Shown here piece by piece: positions 1-7,012 of a stretch of DNA of 12,091 bases (position 1 is its first letter; each line of letters begins with the position of its first letter). The position numbers were made by a program, and so were the translations under genes. The notes under the pieces were generated by a model. The model made no database searches. It was not told where the DNA came from and worked only from the letters and a program-made list of their open reading frames with translations. The DNA comes from Oscillospiraceae bacterium (GTDB taxonomy: Bacteria; Bacillota; Clostridia; Oscillospirales; Ruminococcaceae), in contig JAITVF010000087.1 in NCBI GenBank assembly GCA_031285945.1, positions 1-12,091 on the forward strand, in the 5' to 3' direction.

Positions 1-296
1 AGGGCGTAGACCTCATCCTTTTTCATATCCACCGCGCAGAATATAAAATCGACCGAAGCCGCGATTTTTTCGGCGTCCTTATCGGCGTCGAGCACCTTAA
101 GGCCGGCTATATCGGCGGGGATGGCGGTCTTCATGGCCCAGCGGCCCCTTACCGCATCCTCGTAGGAACGCCCGGCGCTGCGCGAGGAAGCCGCCACGGC
201 GGTCAGCTTAAACCAAGGGTGCTTGTCAAGAAGGGTAACAAAGCGCTGCCCCACCATTCCCGTCGCGCCCACTACCGCTACGTTGTAATTTTTCAT
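1..296 (-). CDS. asd: Aspartate-semialdehyde dehydrogenase, N-terminal part (runs off the window)
   Basis: Reduces aspartyl-phosphate to aspartate semialdehyde with NADPH, the branch-point step to lysine/diaminopimelate, threonine and methionine; cytosolic. Only the first 98 codons are present. Reading from the ATG at 296, the protein opens MKNYNVAVVGATGMVGQRFV, a Rossmann fold with the dinucleotide loop GATGMVGQ at about residues 10-17. A basic-residue stretch of the NADP-binding region follows (SSRSAGRSY, about 40-48). The wording GATGMVGQRFVTLLDKHPWF resembles the archaeal/fungal-like ASADH branch more than the E. coli type, judged from memory of the family. A GGAGGA ribosome site at 305-310 sits 8 nt upstream. 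The lysine riboswitch leader directly upstream independently supports a lysine-pathway enzyme. The catalytic Cys and His lie beyond the window and cannot be checked. Confidence 0.93.
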   Translation of the reverse strand, partial: MKNYNVAVVGATGMVGQRFVTLLDKHPWFKLTAVAASSRSAGRSYEDAVRGRWAMKTAIPADIAGLKVLDADKDAEKIAASVDFIFCAVDMKKDEVYA

Positions 297-360
297 GTCA
301 AATATCCTCCATATCATTTATAATTGAGGTAATTGGGCAATAATGAACATTTAGCGCAGA

Positions 361-390
361 TAAAACAAAAACCCGGTTGAAAACCGGATT
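361..390 (-). terminator. Intrinsic terminator of the lysine riboswitch leader
   Basis: Read on the minus strand, a 9-bp stem (AAUCCGGUU / AACCGGGUU, with one U-G wobble) closes a three-base UUC loop and is followed by UUUGUUUUA. It lies between the aptamer and the asd ribosome site, where a premature terminator should be. Its 5' arm contains AUCCGGUU (complement of 382-389), which is exactly complementary to AACCGGAU in the 5' strand at the base of the aptamer (620-627). This gives a possible antiterminator pairing. Confidence 0.85.
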
Positions 391-453
391 GGATTGCCTT
401 ATAATCAGGTGAGGACACGGCGCGGCCATAAAAGCCGGCTACTGTGTTCGCAG

Positions 454-628
454 CCTCGGAAGCACTCCATCACAACAGTGACGACAGTGGCACGCCTTTC
501 GGCGGTACCCCCAGGGAAACAGCCGCCGTAAAGCCGCTCCCCTTCGGCGATTCTGCCCTTCCCGTAGGCTTTGGCGTACGACCGCCCGACCTTTCGGTAC
601 TCATCAGAACCGCGCCTCTATCCGGTTC
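454..628 (-). promoter_or_regulatory. Lysine riboswitch (L-box) aptamer controlling asd
   Basis: The minus-strand RNA carries the hallmark blocks of the lysine aptamer in order: GAUAGAGGCGCG (complement of 611-622), GAUGAGUA (598-605), AAUCGCCGAAG (542-552), CUGGGGGUA, and CCACUGUC (483-490) followed by a GUCACUGUUGUGAUGG hairpin. GGAGUGCUUCCG then closes the basal region. Spacing and block wording match my memory of the Thermotoga and Bacillus lysine riboswitches. A promoter lies just upstream and a terminator downstream, so lysine binding should favour the terminator and lower asd transcription. The outer ends of the basal helix pair only imperfectly by eye, so the boundaries are approximate. 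Confidence 0.92.
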
Positions 629-646
629 ATATTAGATTTTGGCTTA

Positions 647-675
647 AGTCTATCACCCGGCGGCCCCGTTGTCAA
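647..675 (-). promoter_or_regulatory. Sigma-A promoter of the asd leader
   Basis: On the minus strand a perfect -35 TTGACA (670-675) and a -10 TAGACT (647-652, 4 of 6 consensus) are separated by exactly 17 nt (653-669). The predicted transcript starts near 640, just ahead of the lysine aptamer. The promoter lies only about 50 bp from the divergent queA start codon. Confidence 0.8.
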
Positions 676-720
676 CATTTTTTGGCTCAGACCCTTAATT
701 TTCCCGCGAAAGGCACAGGC

Positions 721-1752
721 ATGAAAACTTCCGACTTTGATTATTATCTCCCCCCCGAGCTGGTCGCCCAGGTTCCCCTGCCCCGCCGGGACTCGTCCAG
801 GCTCATGACTCTCGGGCGGGAGGACGGTAAGATTTCTCACCGGGGCTTTAGTGAGCTCACCGATATCCTCAGGCCGGGCGACGCCCTGATACTTAACGAC
901 TCAAGGGTCATTCCCGCGAGGCTTTCGGGCGAAAAAATACCCACCGGGGGCGCGATAGAATTCCTTTTGCTCACGCAAAGGGGAGACGGCGTATGGGAGA
1001 TACTGACCCGCCCCGGAAGAAAGGCGAAGCCGGGCGCGAGATTCTCCTTTGGCGGCGGCCTTATGGTCGGCGAGATACTCGAGGTTCTGCCCGACGGCAA
1101 CAGGCTCGCCCGATTCGAGCAGGAGGGCGATTTTTTCTCGGCCCTAGACAGCATCGGCGAAATGCCCCTGCCACACTATATTACCAGGGCCCTTGACGAC
1201 GCCGAACGCTACCAGACCGTTTACGCCAAAGAGCGTGGCAGCGCGGCGGCCCCCACCGCGGGGCTTCACTTTACCCCCGGGCTCCTGGAGGCCCTGCGCC
1301 AAAAGGGGATAGAAACCGGCTTTGTGACCCTTCACGTAGGGCTCGGCACCTTCAGGCCCGTTGTGGCGGAGGAAATATCGGGCCACTACATGCACATGGA
1401 GCGGTACACCCTGCCCAGGGAAACGGCCGAGCTGATAAACCGCGCAAAGGGGAGGGGCGGCCGCGTGATAGCCGCCGGCTCCACCGCCTGCCGGACTGTT
1501 GAATCGGCGGCGGAACGGCACGGGGAAATCATCCCCTGCTCGGGCGAGACAGGCCTCTTTCTGTACCCTGGCGGCGAAAGCCGCTTTAGGGTGCTCGACG
1601 GCCTGCTTACTAATTTCCATCTCCCCAAAAGCACCCTTATAATGCTTGTCGCGGCCTTTGCCGGCTATGAAGGCACAATGTCGGCCTATAAAGAGGCGGT
1701 AAAGGAGCGCTACCGGTTTTTCTCGTTTGGCGACGCGATGCTCATACTATAA
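721..1752 (+). CDS. queA: S-adenosylmethionine:tRNA ribosyltransferase-isomerase
   Basis: Transfers and isomerises the ribose of S-adenosylmethionine onto preQ1-modified tRNA to give epoxyqueuosine at the wobble position of Asn, Asp, His and Tyr tRNAs; cytosolic. The 343-residue product has the usual family length and opening (MKTSDFDYYLPPELVAQ). Conserved blocks follow: DSSRLM near the N-terminus, LNDSRVIPARL, APTAGLHF at 177-184, HVGLGTFRPV, STACRTVESA from 254 and KSTLIMLVAAFAG from 303. The ATG at 721 matches the family start. The open frame runs 50 codons further upstream, but that part lies opposite the asd riboswitch and promoter and has no QueA homology. The ribosome site is weak (AAAGG, 709-713). 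The usual partner tgt is not adjacent; upp follows after 17 nt, so the two are probably co-transcribed. Confidence 0.97.
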   Translation: MKTSDFDYYLPPELVAQVPLPRRDSSRLMTLGREDGKISHRGFSELTDILRPGDALILNDSRVIPARLSGEKIPTGGAIEFLLLTQRGDGVWEILTRPGRKAKPGARFSFGGGLMVGEILEVLPDGNRLARFEQEGDFFSALDSIGEMPLPHYITRALDDAERYQTVYAKERGSAAAPTAGLHFTPGLLEALRQKGIETGFVTLHVGLGTFRPVVAEEISGHYMHMERYTLPRETAELINRAKGRGGRVIAAGSTACRTVESAAERHGEIIPCSGETGLFLYPGGESRFRVLDGLLTNFHLPKSTLIMLVAAFAGYEGTMSAYKEAVKERYRFFSFGDAMLIL

Positions 1753-1769
1753 TTCAGGAGGCAGTGTAA

Positions 1770-2399
1770 ATGAACGATCCCATTATCTTTGATCATCCCC
1801 TTATCCAGCATAAGGTGACCCTTTTGCGGGATAAAAACACAGGCACCAAGGAGTTTCGCGAGATTGTGGCCGAGGTCGCCATGCTCATGTGCTACGAGGC
1901 CACCCGCGACCTGCCCCTGCGCGAGGTCGAGATCGAAACGCCCATGTCCCCCGCCCGCGCAAAGGTGCTCGCCGGGCGAAAGCTTGCGGCCGTTCCCATA
2001 CTGCGGGCGGGGCTCGGCATGGTGGAGGGGATACTCAGGCTTAGTCCGGCCGCTAAGGTGGGGCATATCGGCCTTTACCGCGACCACGAAACCCATCTGC
2101 CGGTAGAATACTACTGCAAGCTCCCCTCAGATATCGACGAGCGGGAGGTTATTGTGCTCGACCCCATGATGGCGACCGGATACAGCGCGGCGGACGCAAT
2201 CAGCATGGTTAAGCGCCACGGCGCCCTGAGCATCAATTTTATGTGCATCATATCGTCGGCCGAGGGGCTTGCCCATCTTAGAAAGACTCACCCCGACGTT
2301 CACATTTACTGCGCCGCCCTGGATGAAAAGATGGACGATAACAAATACATAGTGCCCGGGCTCGGCGACGCGGGCGACCGCATCTTCGGCACAAAGTAG
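1770..2399 (+). CDS. upp: Uracil phosphoribosyltransferase
   Basis: Pyrimidine salvage enzyme: uracil + PRPP gives UMP + pyrophosphate. The product of 209 residues has the normal family length. The PRPP-binding loop is [14 protein letters not shown], with DPMMATG at residues 131-137, and the uracil-binding C-terminal block [16 protein letters not shown] ends the protein. RAGLGMVEG in the first half is also family-typical. Most Upp proteins I recall have ATGGSA at the PRPP loop, whereas here it reads ATGYSA. A strong CAGGAGG ribosome site (1755-1761) precedes the ATG by 8 nt. It follows queA closely and ends before the next promoter at 2433, so it closes the first plus-strand unit. I see no convincing hairpin terminator after it. 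Confidence 0.97.
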   Translation: MNDPIIFDHPLIQHKVTLLRDKNTGTKEFREIVAEVAMLMCYEATRDLPLREVEIETPMSPARAKVLAGRKLAAVPILRAGLGMVEGILRLSPAAKVGHIGLYRDHETHLPVEYYCKLPSDIDEREVIVLDPMMATGYSAADAISMVKRHGALSINFMCIISSAEGLAHLRKTHPDVHIYCAALDEKMDDNKYIVPGLGDAGDRIFGTK

Positions 2400-2432
2400 G
2401 CGTTGGCTTCGTGGGCGTTTTTGCCTGTTTTC

Positions 2433-2461
2433 TTGACAACGGCGGGCGCTTTTAGTATGAT
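2433..2461 (+). promoter_or_regulatory. Strong sigma-A promoter of the yicC-remA-gmk-rpoZ cluster
   Basis: A perfect -35 TTGACA (2433-2438) and a -10 TATGAT (2456-2461, 5 of 6) are 17 nt apart. Transcription should begin near 2468, leaving a ~40-nt leader before yicC. The -35 and the four bases after it (TTGACAACGG) are identical to those of the asd promoter in this window. Confidence 0.82.
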
Positions 2462-2509
2462 GAATGATGTCCCGAAGCGGAATAAACCCAACAATGGGGA
2501 GAATAAATA

Positions 2510-3388
2510 ATGTTAAGCTCAATGACAGGATACGGAAAAGCCCGCAAGGCCTCGGGCGGACGTGAGATCGGAGTCGAGCTGCGCTCGGTAAACCACCGCT
2601 ATTTTGAGTTTTCGGCCCGGCTTCCCCGTTCCTGCGCCTATATGGAGGAAAAGCTCAAAAGCCTTGTTCGCGCTAAGGTATCGAGGGGCAAGGTAGATCT
2701 TTCCCTAACCGTGACGGCGCTGGAGGATCCCGATACCGCGGTGCTGGTAAACCGCCCCCTCGCCAGAGGATATCTCGAAGCGCTGCGGGGGCTGGGAAAG
2801 GAGCTGGGCGTAGCCGACGACATTACCCTGGCGACCCTTTGCCGTATGAACGATATCTTTATGCTGCGGAGGGCCGAGCCCGACGAGGACGCCCTGTGGG
2901 ACGCGGTGCGCGAAACCGCGCTTGAGGCGATATCGCATTATCTTGATATGCGGGCCGCCGAAGGCGCAAGGCTTAAGGAGGATATAGAAGAAAGGCTTTC
3001 GGCCATACTTTTGCTTGTAGCCCGGGTGGAGGAGCGCTCCCCCCTTACGACTGAGGAATACCGCGCAAGGCTTTACAATAAGCTGCTTGAGGTTTTGGAG
3101 GGCAGACAGCCCGACGATCAGCGCATACTGACCGAGGCCGCGATCTTTGCCGAAAAAACCGCGGTCGCCGAGGAAACGGTGCGCCTGAAAAGTCACGTTT
3201 CGCAGCTTCGCGAAATCCTTTCGGCGGGGGACGCGATGGGTCGCAAGCTCGATTTTCTCGTGCAGGAGCTCAACCGGGAGGCCAACACCGTCGGCTCCAA
3301 GTGCCAGGACCTGGAGATCGCGAGAATCGTAGTGGATATGAAAAGCGAGATAGAAAAAATCCGCGAGCAGATTCAGAATATCGAATAG
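2510..3388 (+). CDS. yicC: YicC/YloC-family endoribonuclease
   Basis: Member of the YicC/YloC family, whose characterised members are endoribonucleases involved in RNA turnover. The 292-residue protein has the family length and both diagnostic ends. The N-terminal domain opens MLSSMTGYGKARK, with VELRSVNHRYFEFSARLPR shortly after. The C-terminal domain (DUF1732 region, about the last 90 residues) contains GRKLDFLVQELNREANTVGS and ends EKIREQIQNIE. GGGGAGA (2496-2502) is the ribosome site, 7 nt before the ATG. It is the first gene after the 2433 promoter and leads directly into remA (15-nt gap), the yloC-remA-gmk order of B. subtilis. It is called yloC in Bacillus. The substrate RNA cannot be read from the sequence. 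Confidence 0.95.
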   Translation: MLSSMTGYGKARKASGGREIGVELRSVNHRYFEFSARLPRSCAYMEEKLKSLVRAKVSRGKVDLSLTVTALEDPDTAVLVNRPLARGYLEALRGLGKELGVADDITLATLCRMNDIFMLRRAEPDEDALWDAVRETALEAISHYLDMRAAEGARLKEDIEERLSAILLLVARVEERSPLTTEEYRARLYNKLLEVLEGRQPDDQRILTEAAIFAEKTAVAEETVRLKSHVSQLREILSAGDAMGRKLDFLVQELNREANTVGSKCQDLEIARIVVDMKSEIEKIREQIQNIE

Positions 3389-3403
3389 CGGGAGGACAAA
3401 GAA

Positions 3404-3661
3404 ATGAAGCTGATTAACATCGGTTTCGGGAATATGGTCTCCGCGACAAGGCTCATAGCCATTGTCAGCCCCGAATCGTCCCCCATCAAGCGCATAATTC
3501 AGGACGCGAGAGACCGCGGCAGCCTTATAGACGCAACCTACGGCCGCAGGACCCGGGCGGTTATCATAACCGATTCCGATCACGTCATCCTCAGCGCAGT
3601 CCAGCCCGAAACGATAGCTGGCCGTCTGGACGACGAGTCCCGCGAGGCTACCGATGACTGA
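3404..3661 (+). CDS. remA: RemA-family DNA-binding regulator (DUF370)
   Basis: Small DNA-binding protein that in B. subtilis activates biofilm-matrix and osmoprotection genes; members form ring-like oligomers. The 85 residues are almost entirely the conserved RemA core: [20 protein letters not shown], then [40 protein letters not shown] and QPETIAGRL. Arg16 and Pro27 are the counterparts of B. subtilis R18 and P29, whose mutation I recall as inactivating. GGGAGG (3390-3395) gives a strong ribosome site. The gene ends inside gmk (ATGACTGA, 8-nt overlap), so the two are translationally coupled. In anaerobic clostridia the regulated genes are largely unknown, so a matrix role here is only inference. 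Confidence 0.95.
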   Translation: MKLINIGFGNMVSATRLIAIVSPESSPIKRIIQDARDRGSLIDATYGRRTRAVIITDSDHVILSAVQPETIAGRLDDESREATDD

Positions 3662-4265
3662 ACGCGGGCTCCTCATCGTTTTTTCCTGGCCCTCGGGCGT
3701 GGGCAAGGACACCGTTCTGCGGGCTTTTATGCCCCGGTGCGCAAACTGTGCGCTCAGCATATCCACCACTACCCGCCTTATCCGCCGCGACGAAACCGAC
3801 GGCGTTGCCTACAACTTTGTCTCCCGCGAAGCCTTTGAGAGTATGATCGCGGCGGGCGAGCTGCTAGAGTACGCCGAGTTTGCCGGCAACTATTACGGCA
3901 CCCCCGCGTCTTGGGTCGAGGAAAAGCTGAACGAAGGCAAAAACGTTATACTGGAAATCGAGCTCAGGGGCGCCGCCAGGGTGCGGGAGCTGCGGCCCGA
4001 AGCCCTCTTCGTCTTCCTTATGCCTCCCTCCCTTAAGATTCTGGAGGAAAGGCTGCGCAGGCGCGGCACCGAGGACGAGGCCGAAATCAAAAGGCGGCTT
4101 AAAATAGCCAAAGAGGAAATAAAGCTTGGCGAAAGCTACGACTTTGTTATAGTAAACGAGGATATTGAGCGCACCTGCGGGCTTTTGGCCGCCGTAGTAT
4201 CGGCGGCCCCCTGCCACGTTAAATACGGGCGCGACGCATTAAGGGAGGTTTTAAAGGATGCTTAG
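3654..4265 (+). CDS. gmk: Guanylate kinase with an unusual Walker A residue
   Basis: Phosphorylates GMP/dGMP with ATP; essential cytosolic enzyme feeding GTP and (p)ppGpp metabolism. The 203-residue product has normal length and order. It has a P-loop at about 11-20, then [19 protein letters not shown] (GMP-binding region), [23 protein letters not shown], the lid [13 protein letters not shown] and [11 protein letters not shown]. The P-loop reads [10 protein letters not shown]: Trp12 stands where SGPSG or SAPSG is usual, while the Gly-Lys pair (17-18) is intact. Further changes are EIE for the usual EID, and LIRRDE for the usual xPRxGE segment. Trp12 is one base away from Gly (TGG/GGG), so a sequencing error is possible. 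The start overlaps remA by 8 nt and the 3' end overlaps rpoZ by 8 nt, which fixes the operon. Confidence 0.95.
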   Translation: MTERGLLIVFSWPSGVGKDTVLRAFMPRCANCALSISTTTRLIRRDETDGVAYNFVSREAFESMIAAGELLEYAEFAGNYYGTPASWVEEKLNEGKNVILEIELRGAARVRELRPEALFVFLMPPSLKILEERLRRRGTEDEAEIKRRLKIAKEEIKLGESYDFVIVNEDIERTCGLLAAVVSAAPCHVKYGRDALREVLKDA

Positions 4266-4452
4266 ACCGTCTATGTATCAGATTATAGGCAAGCACGACA
4301 ATTACTATGAGTTTGTGGTATCGGTAGCTCAAAGGGCGCGGGATATCGCCGACGCCGCCGAGGAAAACCACATAATTCTTATCGAGAAGCCTGTAAATCT
4401 GTCTGTCGAGGAGTTTGCCTCAGGCAAGGTAAGGGTCAGCGATTATATCTGA
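4258..4452 (+). CDS. rpoZ: RNA polymerase omega subunit
   Basis: Small subunit that wraps the beta' C-terminal region and assists RNA polymerase assembly. The 64-residue product is close to the Bacillus omega length. It opens [11 protein letters not shown], with the signature VSVAQRARDIAD at about 21-32 (ARRAR-type motif, here AQRAR) and the C-terminal VNLSVEEFASGKVRV, matching the KAL.EI..GK.. stretch of the family. The start overlaps gmk by 8 nt, with a strong GGGAGG (4243-4248) inside the gmk end. The stop codon TGA at 4450-4452 begins the first copy of a repeated motif that forms the structure at 4450-4541. Confidence 0.93.
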   Translation: MLRPSMYQIIGKHDNYYEFVVSVAQRARDIADAAEENHIILIEKPVNLSVEEFASGKVRVSDYI

Positions 4453-4461
4453 ACACATTCT

Positions 4462-4540
4462 TAAGAAGCTGTGTTCACCGGCCCAACGGCCGTATTTGCG
4501 AGAGCTTTTTTTCGCTTAATGAACACAGCTTCTTATTTTT
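4462..4540 (+). terminator. Large inverted repeat with T-tract between rpoZ and priA (terminator or small repeat element)
   Basis: A perfect 16-bp inverted repeat, TAAGAAGCTGTGTTCA (4462-4477) and TGAACACAGCTTCTTA (4520-4535), encloses a 42-nt loop that holds two smaller hairpins (CGGCC/GGCCG, and GCGA/TCGC around a T-run). It is followed at once by ATTTTTG, so it can act as an intrinsic terminator after rpoZ. A further partial copy of the right arm, TGAACACATTCTTA, lies at 4450-4463 and could pair with the same left arm. The size and large loop are unusual for a plain terminator; a mobile repeat or an attenuator ahead of priA is also possible. I see no clear separate promoter for priA. Confidence 0.6.
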
Positions 4541-4565
4541 GTATACAGACCGGAGGCGATTCCAC

Positions 4566-6977
4566 TTGAAGATCGCAGGCGTCGCCGTGGAGGGCGCCGC
4601 CATCCACTTTGACCGCGAATACTCCTACCTGATCCCACCCGAGCTCGCGAGCGCCCTTGTGCCGGGATGCCGGGTAAAGGTCTGCTTTGGCCGGGGGAGG
4701 CTGCTGCGGCAGGGCGTGGTTCTGTCGATTAAGGAAGAGCCCGGCCCGGAGGGCCTAAAGCCGGTCGTAAGCCTGCTCGACCCAGAGCCGCTGATAGACG
4801 GCGAGGGCCTTGCCGTATTGCGCTACCTAAAGGAGCAAACCTTTTGCACTTTTTTTGACGCGCTTCGCCTTTTAATCCCCACCGGCCTTTCGCTTGTCTT
4901 CGAGACTCTTTATGCGGCGGTTCCGGCCCCCGCGCCCACCCTTAACCCTGTGTGGCGGGATATCTGCGATTACCTGAAAAAGCTCAAGAGGCCGGCCGGA
5001 GAGGAAGCCCTGGTCAGGCGATTTTCGGTGAAGGGCTCCGAGCTGGACGCCATGGCGGCCACCGGAATGATAGAGCGGCTCGAAAAAAGCAAAAGCCGTA
5101 TAATGGACGAAAAGGTCACCATGGTGAGGCTTCTTGCGGGATATGAGGAGCTTGAGCTTACTCCCCGGCAAAAGAAAGCCGTTTTGTTTTTGCAGGAAAA
5201 CGAAAGCGCTTCACTAAAGGAGCTCTGTTACTTTACCGGCGTGACCCGGGCGGTGGCGGAGGGGCTGCGAAAAAAAGGCGCGGCCGAGTTTTACGACCGC
5301 GTGATCCCAAGGAACCCCTACGGCGACAGGGACATTGCCCCATCGCCCCCCCCACTTCTTTCGCCGGGGCAGCAGGCTGCCCTCGACGGCCTTACAGTGG
5401 CCCTTGATAACCCCGAAAAGCCCGCCCTTCTTTACGGCGTGACCGGCTCGGGAAAGACTATGGTCTACCTGGCCCTCATCGAGCGGGTTTTGGCCCTGGG
5501 CAAGGGGGCGATAGTCCTGGTGCCAGAAATATCCCTCACCGCCCAGACCGTCGAGGGCTTTCACGCCCGCTTTGGCCAGAGGGTCGCGGTTGTTCACAGC
5601 GGGCTTTCTTTAGGCGAGCGGACCGACGAATGGCGTAGGATTAAAAACGGCGGCGCCTGTATCGTGGTGGGCACAAGGTCGGCAGTTTTCGCGCCTGTAA
5701 AAAACCTGGGCCTTATCGTGGTGGACGAGGAGCAGGAGCATACTTATAAGTCCGATAAGGCGCCACGCTATCACGCGAAGGATATCGCAAGGCTGCGCTG
5801 CTCTTTTAACGGCGCGCTGGCCCTCTTTGCCTCGGCCACCCCCTCGGTCGAGAGCTATCACGAGGCAAAATCGGGAAAATCGAGCCTCTTTACCCTTGGC
5901 GAGCGCTTTGGAAGAGCCACCCTGCCCGAGGTTAAAATAGCCGATATGAGGGATTCCGCCGAGATGACAGACACCCCCTCCGTCGGCGCTACCCTTAGGG
6001 AGGAATTATACTTAAACCTCACGCGGGGCGAGCAGAGCATCCTGCTTTTAAACCGGCGGGGCCACTCGACCCTGATACGCTGCTCCTCCTGCGGGGAGGT
6101 GGCCGAATGCCCTAACTGCTCGGTCTCTATGACCTATCACGCCGCCAACGGCGCCCTTCTCTGCCACTACTGCGGCCACCAGGCCCAAAAGAGTGAGACC
6201 TGCCCTAAATGCGGCAGCTCACTCGTCCGCTACTCTGGCCTTGGGACCCAGAAGCGTCAGGAGGAGCTCTTGGCCGCCTTTCCCGAGGCGAGGGTGCTGC
6301 GGGTGGATATGGACACCACCATGAGCCGCCAGAGCCACGAAAGGCTCTTTGGCGCTTTTTCTAGGGGGGAATACGATATAATGGTCGGCACCCAAATGGT
6401 TGCTAAGGGGCTCAACTTTCCCCGCGTCACCCTTGTGGGCGTCCTTGCCATAGATCAGAGCCTCTACGCCGACGATTTCAGAAGCTACGAGCGCGCCTTC
6501 TCTCTCCTGACCCAGGTGGTGGGAAGGGGCGGGCGGAGCGAGGCGGGCGGCAGGGCCGTAATACAGACCTTTTGCCCCGGGCACCCGGTAATATATCTGG
6601 GCGCGGCCCAGGATTATCCGGCCTTTTTCGCAGACGAGGATTACAGCCGTAAAATCCATCTTTATCCGCCATACTGCAAAATGGCGGGAATAGGCTTTGC
6701 CTCGGCCGACCAAAAAGAGTGCCTCGAGGCGGCCAACGCCTTTCTTTCGTGCCTTTGCTCCCTGGCCGCCGCGGAATATCACGAGCTCCCTTTAAGGATG
6801 CTGGGCCCTTCACCCGCCGGCGTTTACCGTGCGGCGGGTAAATACCGGTATAAGATCATACTCAAATGCAAGAATAACAAGAGGACGCGCGAGCTCATAG
6901 CCCGTGTCCTTAACCGGTTTTACAGCGAGAAAAGACAGGTTTCGGTATTCGTCGATATGTATTATGACAATATGTAG
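4566..6977 (+). CDS. priA: Replication restart primosomal helicase PriA
   Basis: DNA helicase that recognises stalled or repaired forks and loads the replicative helicase. The 803-residue product has the length of the Bacillus protein. In order: an N-terminal fork/3'-end-binding domain (KIAGVAVEGAAIHFDREYSY), a winged-helix-like segment, Walker A GVTGSGKT at 291-298, Walker B DEEQ at 387-390, and a zinc module with eight cysteines at 506, 509, 515, 518, 533, 536, 546 and 549. The second RecA-like lobe follows with QVVGRGGRSEAGG (canonical QVAGRAGR), then the C-terminal domain. The TTG at 4566 is chosen because GGAGG (4552-4556) sits 9 nt upstream and homology starts there. A TTG at 4539 in the same frame has no ribosome site. 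The usual upstream neighbour coaBC is absent. Confidence 0.97.
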   Translation: MKIAGVAVEGAAIHFDREYSYLIPPELASALVPGCRVKVCFGRGRLLRQGVVLSIKEEPGPEGLKPVVSLLDPEPLIDGEGLAVLRYLKEQTFCTFFDALRLLIPTGLSLVFETLYAAVPAPAPTLNPVWRDICDYLKKLKRPAGEEALVRRFSVKGSELDAMAATGMIERLEKSKSRIMDEKVTMVRLLAGYEELELTPRQKKAVLFLQENESASLKELCYFTGVTRAVAEGLRKKGAAEFYDRVIPRNPYGDRDIAPSPPPLLSPGQQAALDGLTVALDNPEKPALLYGVTGSGKTMVYLALIERVLALGKGAIVLVPEISLTAQTVEGFHARFGQRVAVVHSGLSLGERTDEWRRIKNGGACIVVGTRSAVFAPVKNLGLIVVDEEQEHTYKSDKAPRYHAKDIARLRCSFNGALALFASATPSVESYHEAKSGKSSLFTLGERFGRATLPEVKIADMRDSAEMTDTPSVGATLREELYLNLTRGEQSILLLNRRGHSTLIRCSSCGEVAECPNCSVSMTYHAANGALLCHYCGHQAQKSETCPKCGSSLVRYSGLGTQKRQEELLAAFPEARVLRVDMDTTMSRQSHERLFGAFSRGEYDIMVGTQMVAKGLNFPRVTLVGVLAIDQSLYADDFRSYERAFSLLTQVVGRGGRSEAGGRAVIQTFCPGHPVIYLGAAQDYPAFFADEDYSRKIHLYPPYCKMAGIGFASADQKECLEAANAFLSCLCSLAAAEYHELPLRMLGPSPAGVYRAAGKYRYKIILKCKNNKRTRELIARVLNRFYSEKRQVSVFVDMYYDNM

Positions 6978-7012
6978 CTTTTGATATAAGCTGAAAGGAC
7001 GCGTGTTTATCC

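Noticed and set aside
419..616. GGCGCGG (419-425) complementary to CCGCGCC (610-616) within the asd leader
   Set aside because: It could be an alternative long-range helix, but seven G/C bases in GC-rich DNA are weak evidence and the antiterminator pairing at 382-389/620-627 explains the leader better.
444..635. 63-codon open frame on the plus strand
   Set aside because: It lies wholly antisense to the lysine riboswitch and has no ribosome site.
669..700. TTGTCA (669-674) as a -35 for queA
   Set aside because: The only -10-like bases (TTAATT, 695-700) are 20 nt away, too far for a convincing promoter.
571..720. In-frame 50-codon extension upstream of queA
   Set aside because: It runs opposite the asd riboswitch and promoter, has no QueA-like sequence, and the family start MKTSDFDYYLP is at 721.
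2400..2432. Possible terminator after upp (GGGCGTTTTTGCC region)
   Set aside because: Only a three-base stem can be formed, so there is no support for a real terminator.
2705..3769. 354-codon minus-strand open frame across yicC, remA and gmk
   Set aside because: It is a shadow of three clearly homologous plus-strand genes in GC-rich DNA and resembles no protein family I know.
4539..4565. Upstream TTG start for priA
   Set aside because: No ribosome site precedes it and the region overlaps the terminator T-tract; GGAGG fits TTG 4566.
6219..6782. 187-codon minus-strand open frame inside priA
   Set aside because: It is antisense to the conserved zinc and helicase motifs of PriA, with no family resemblance.
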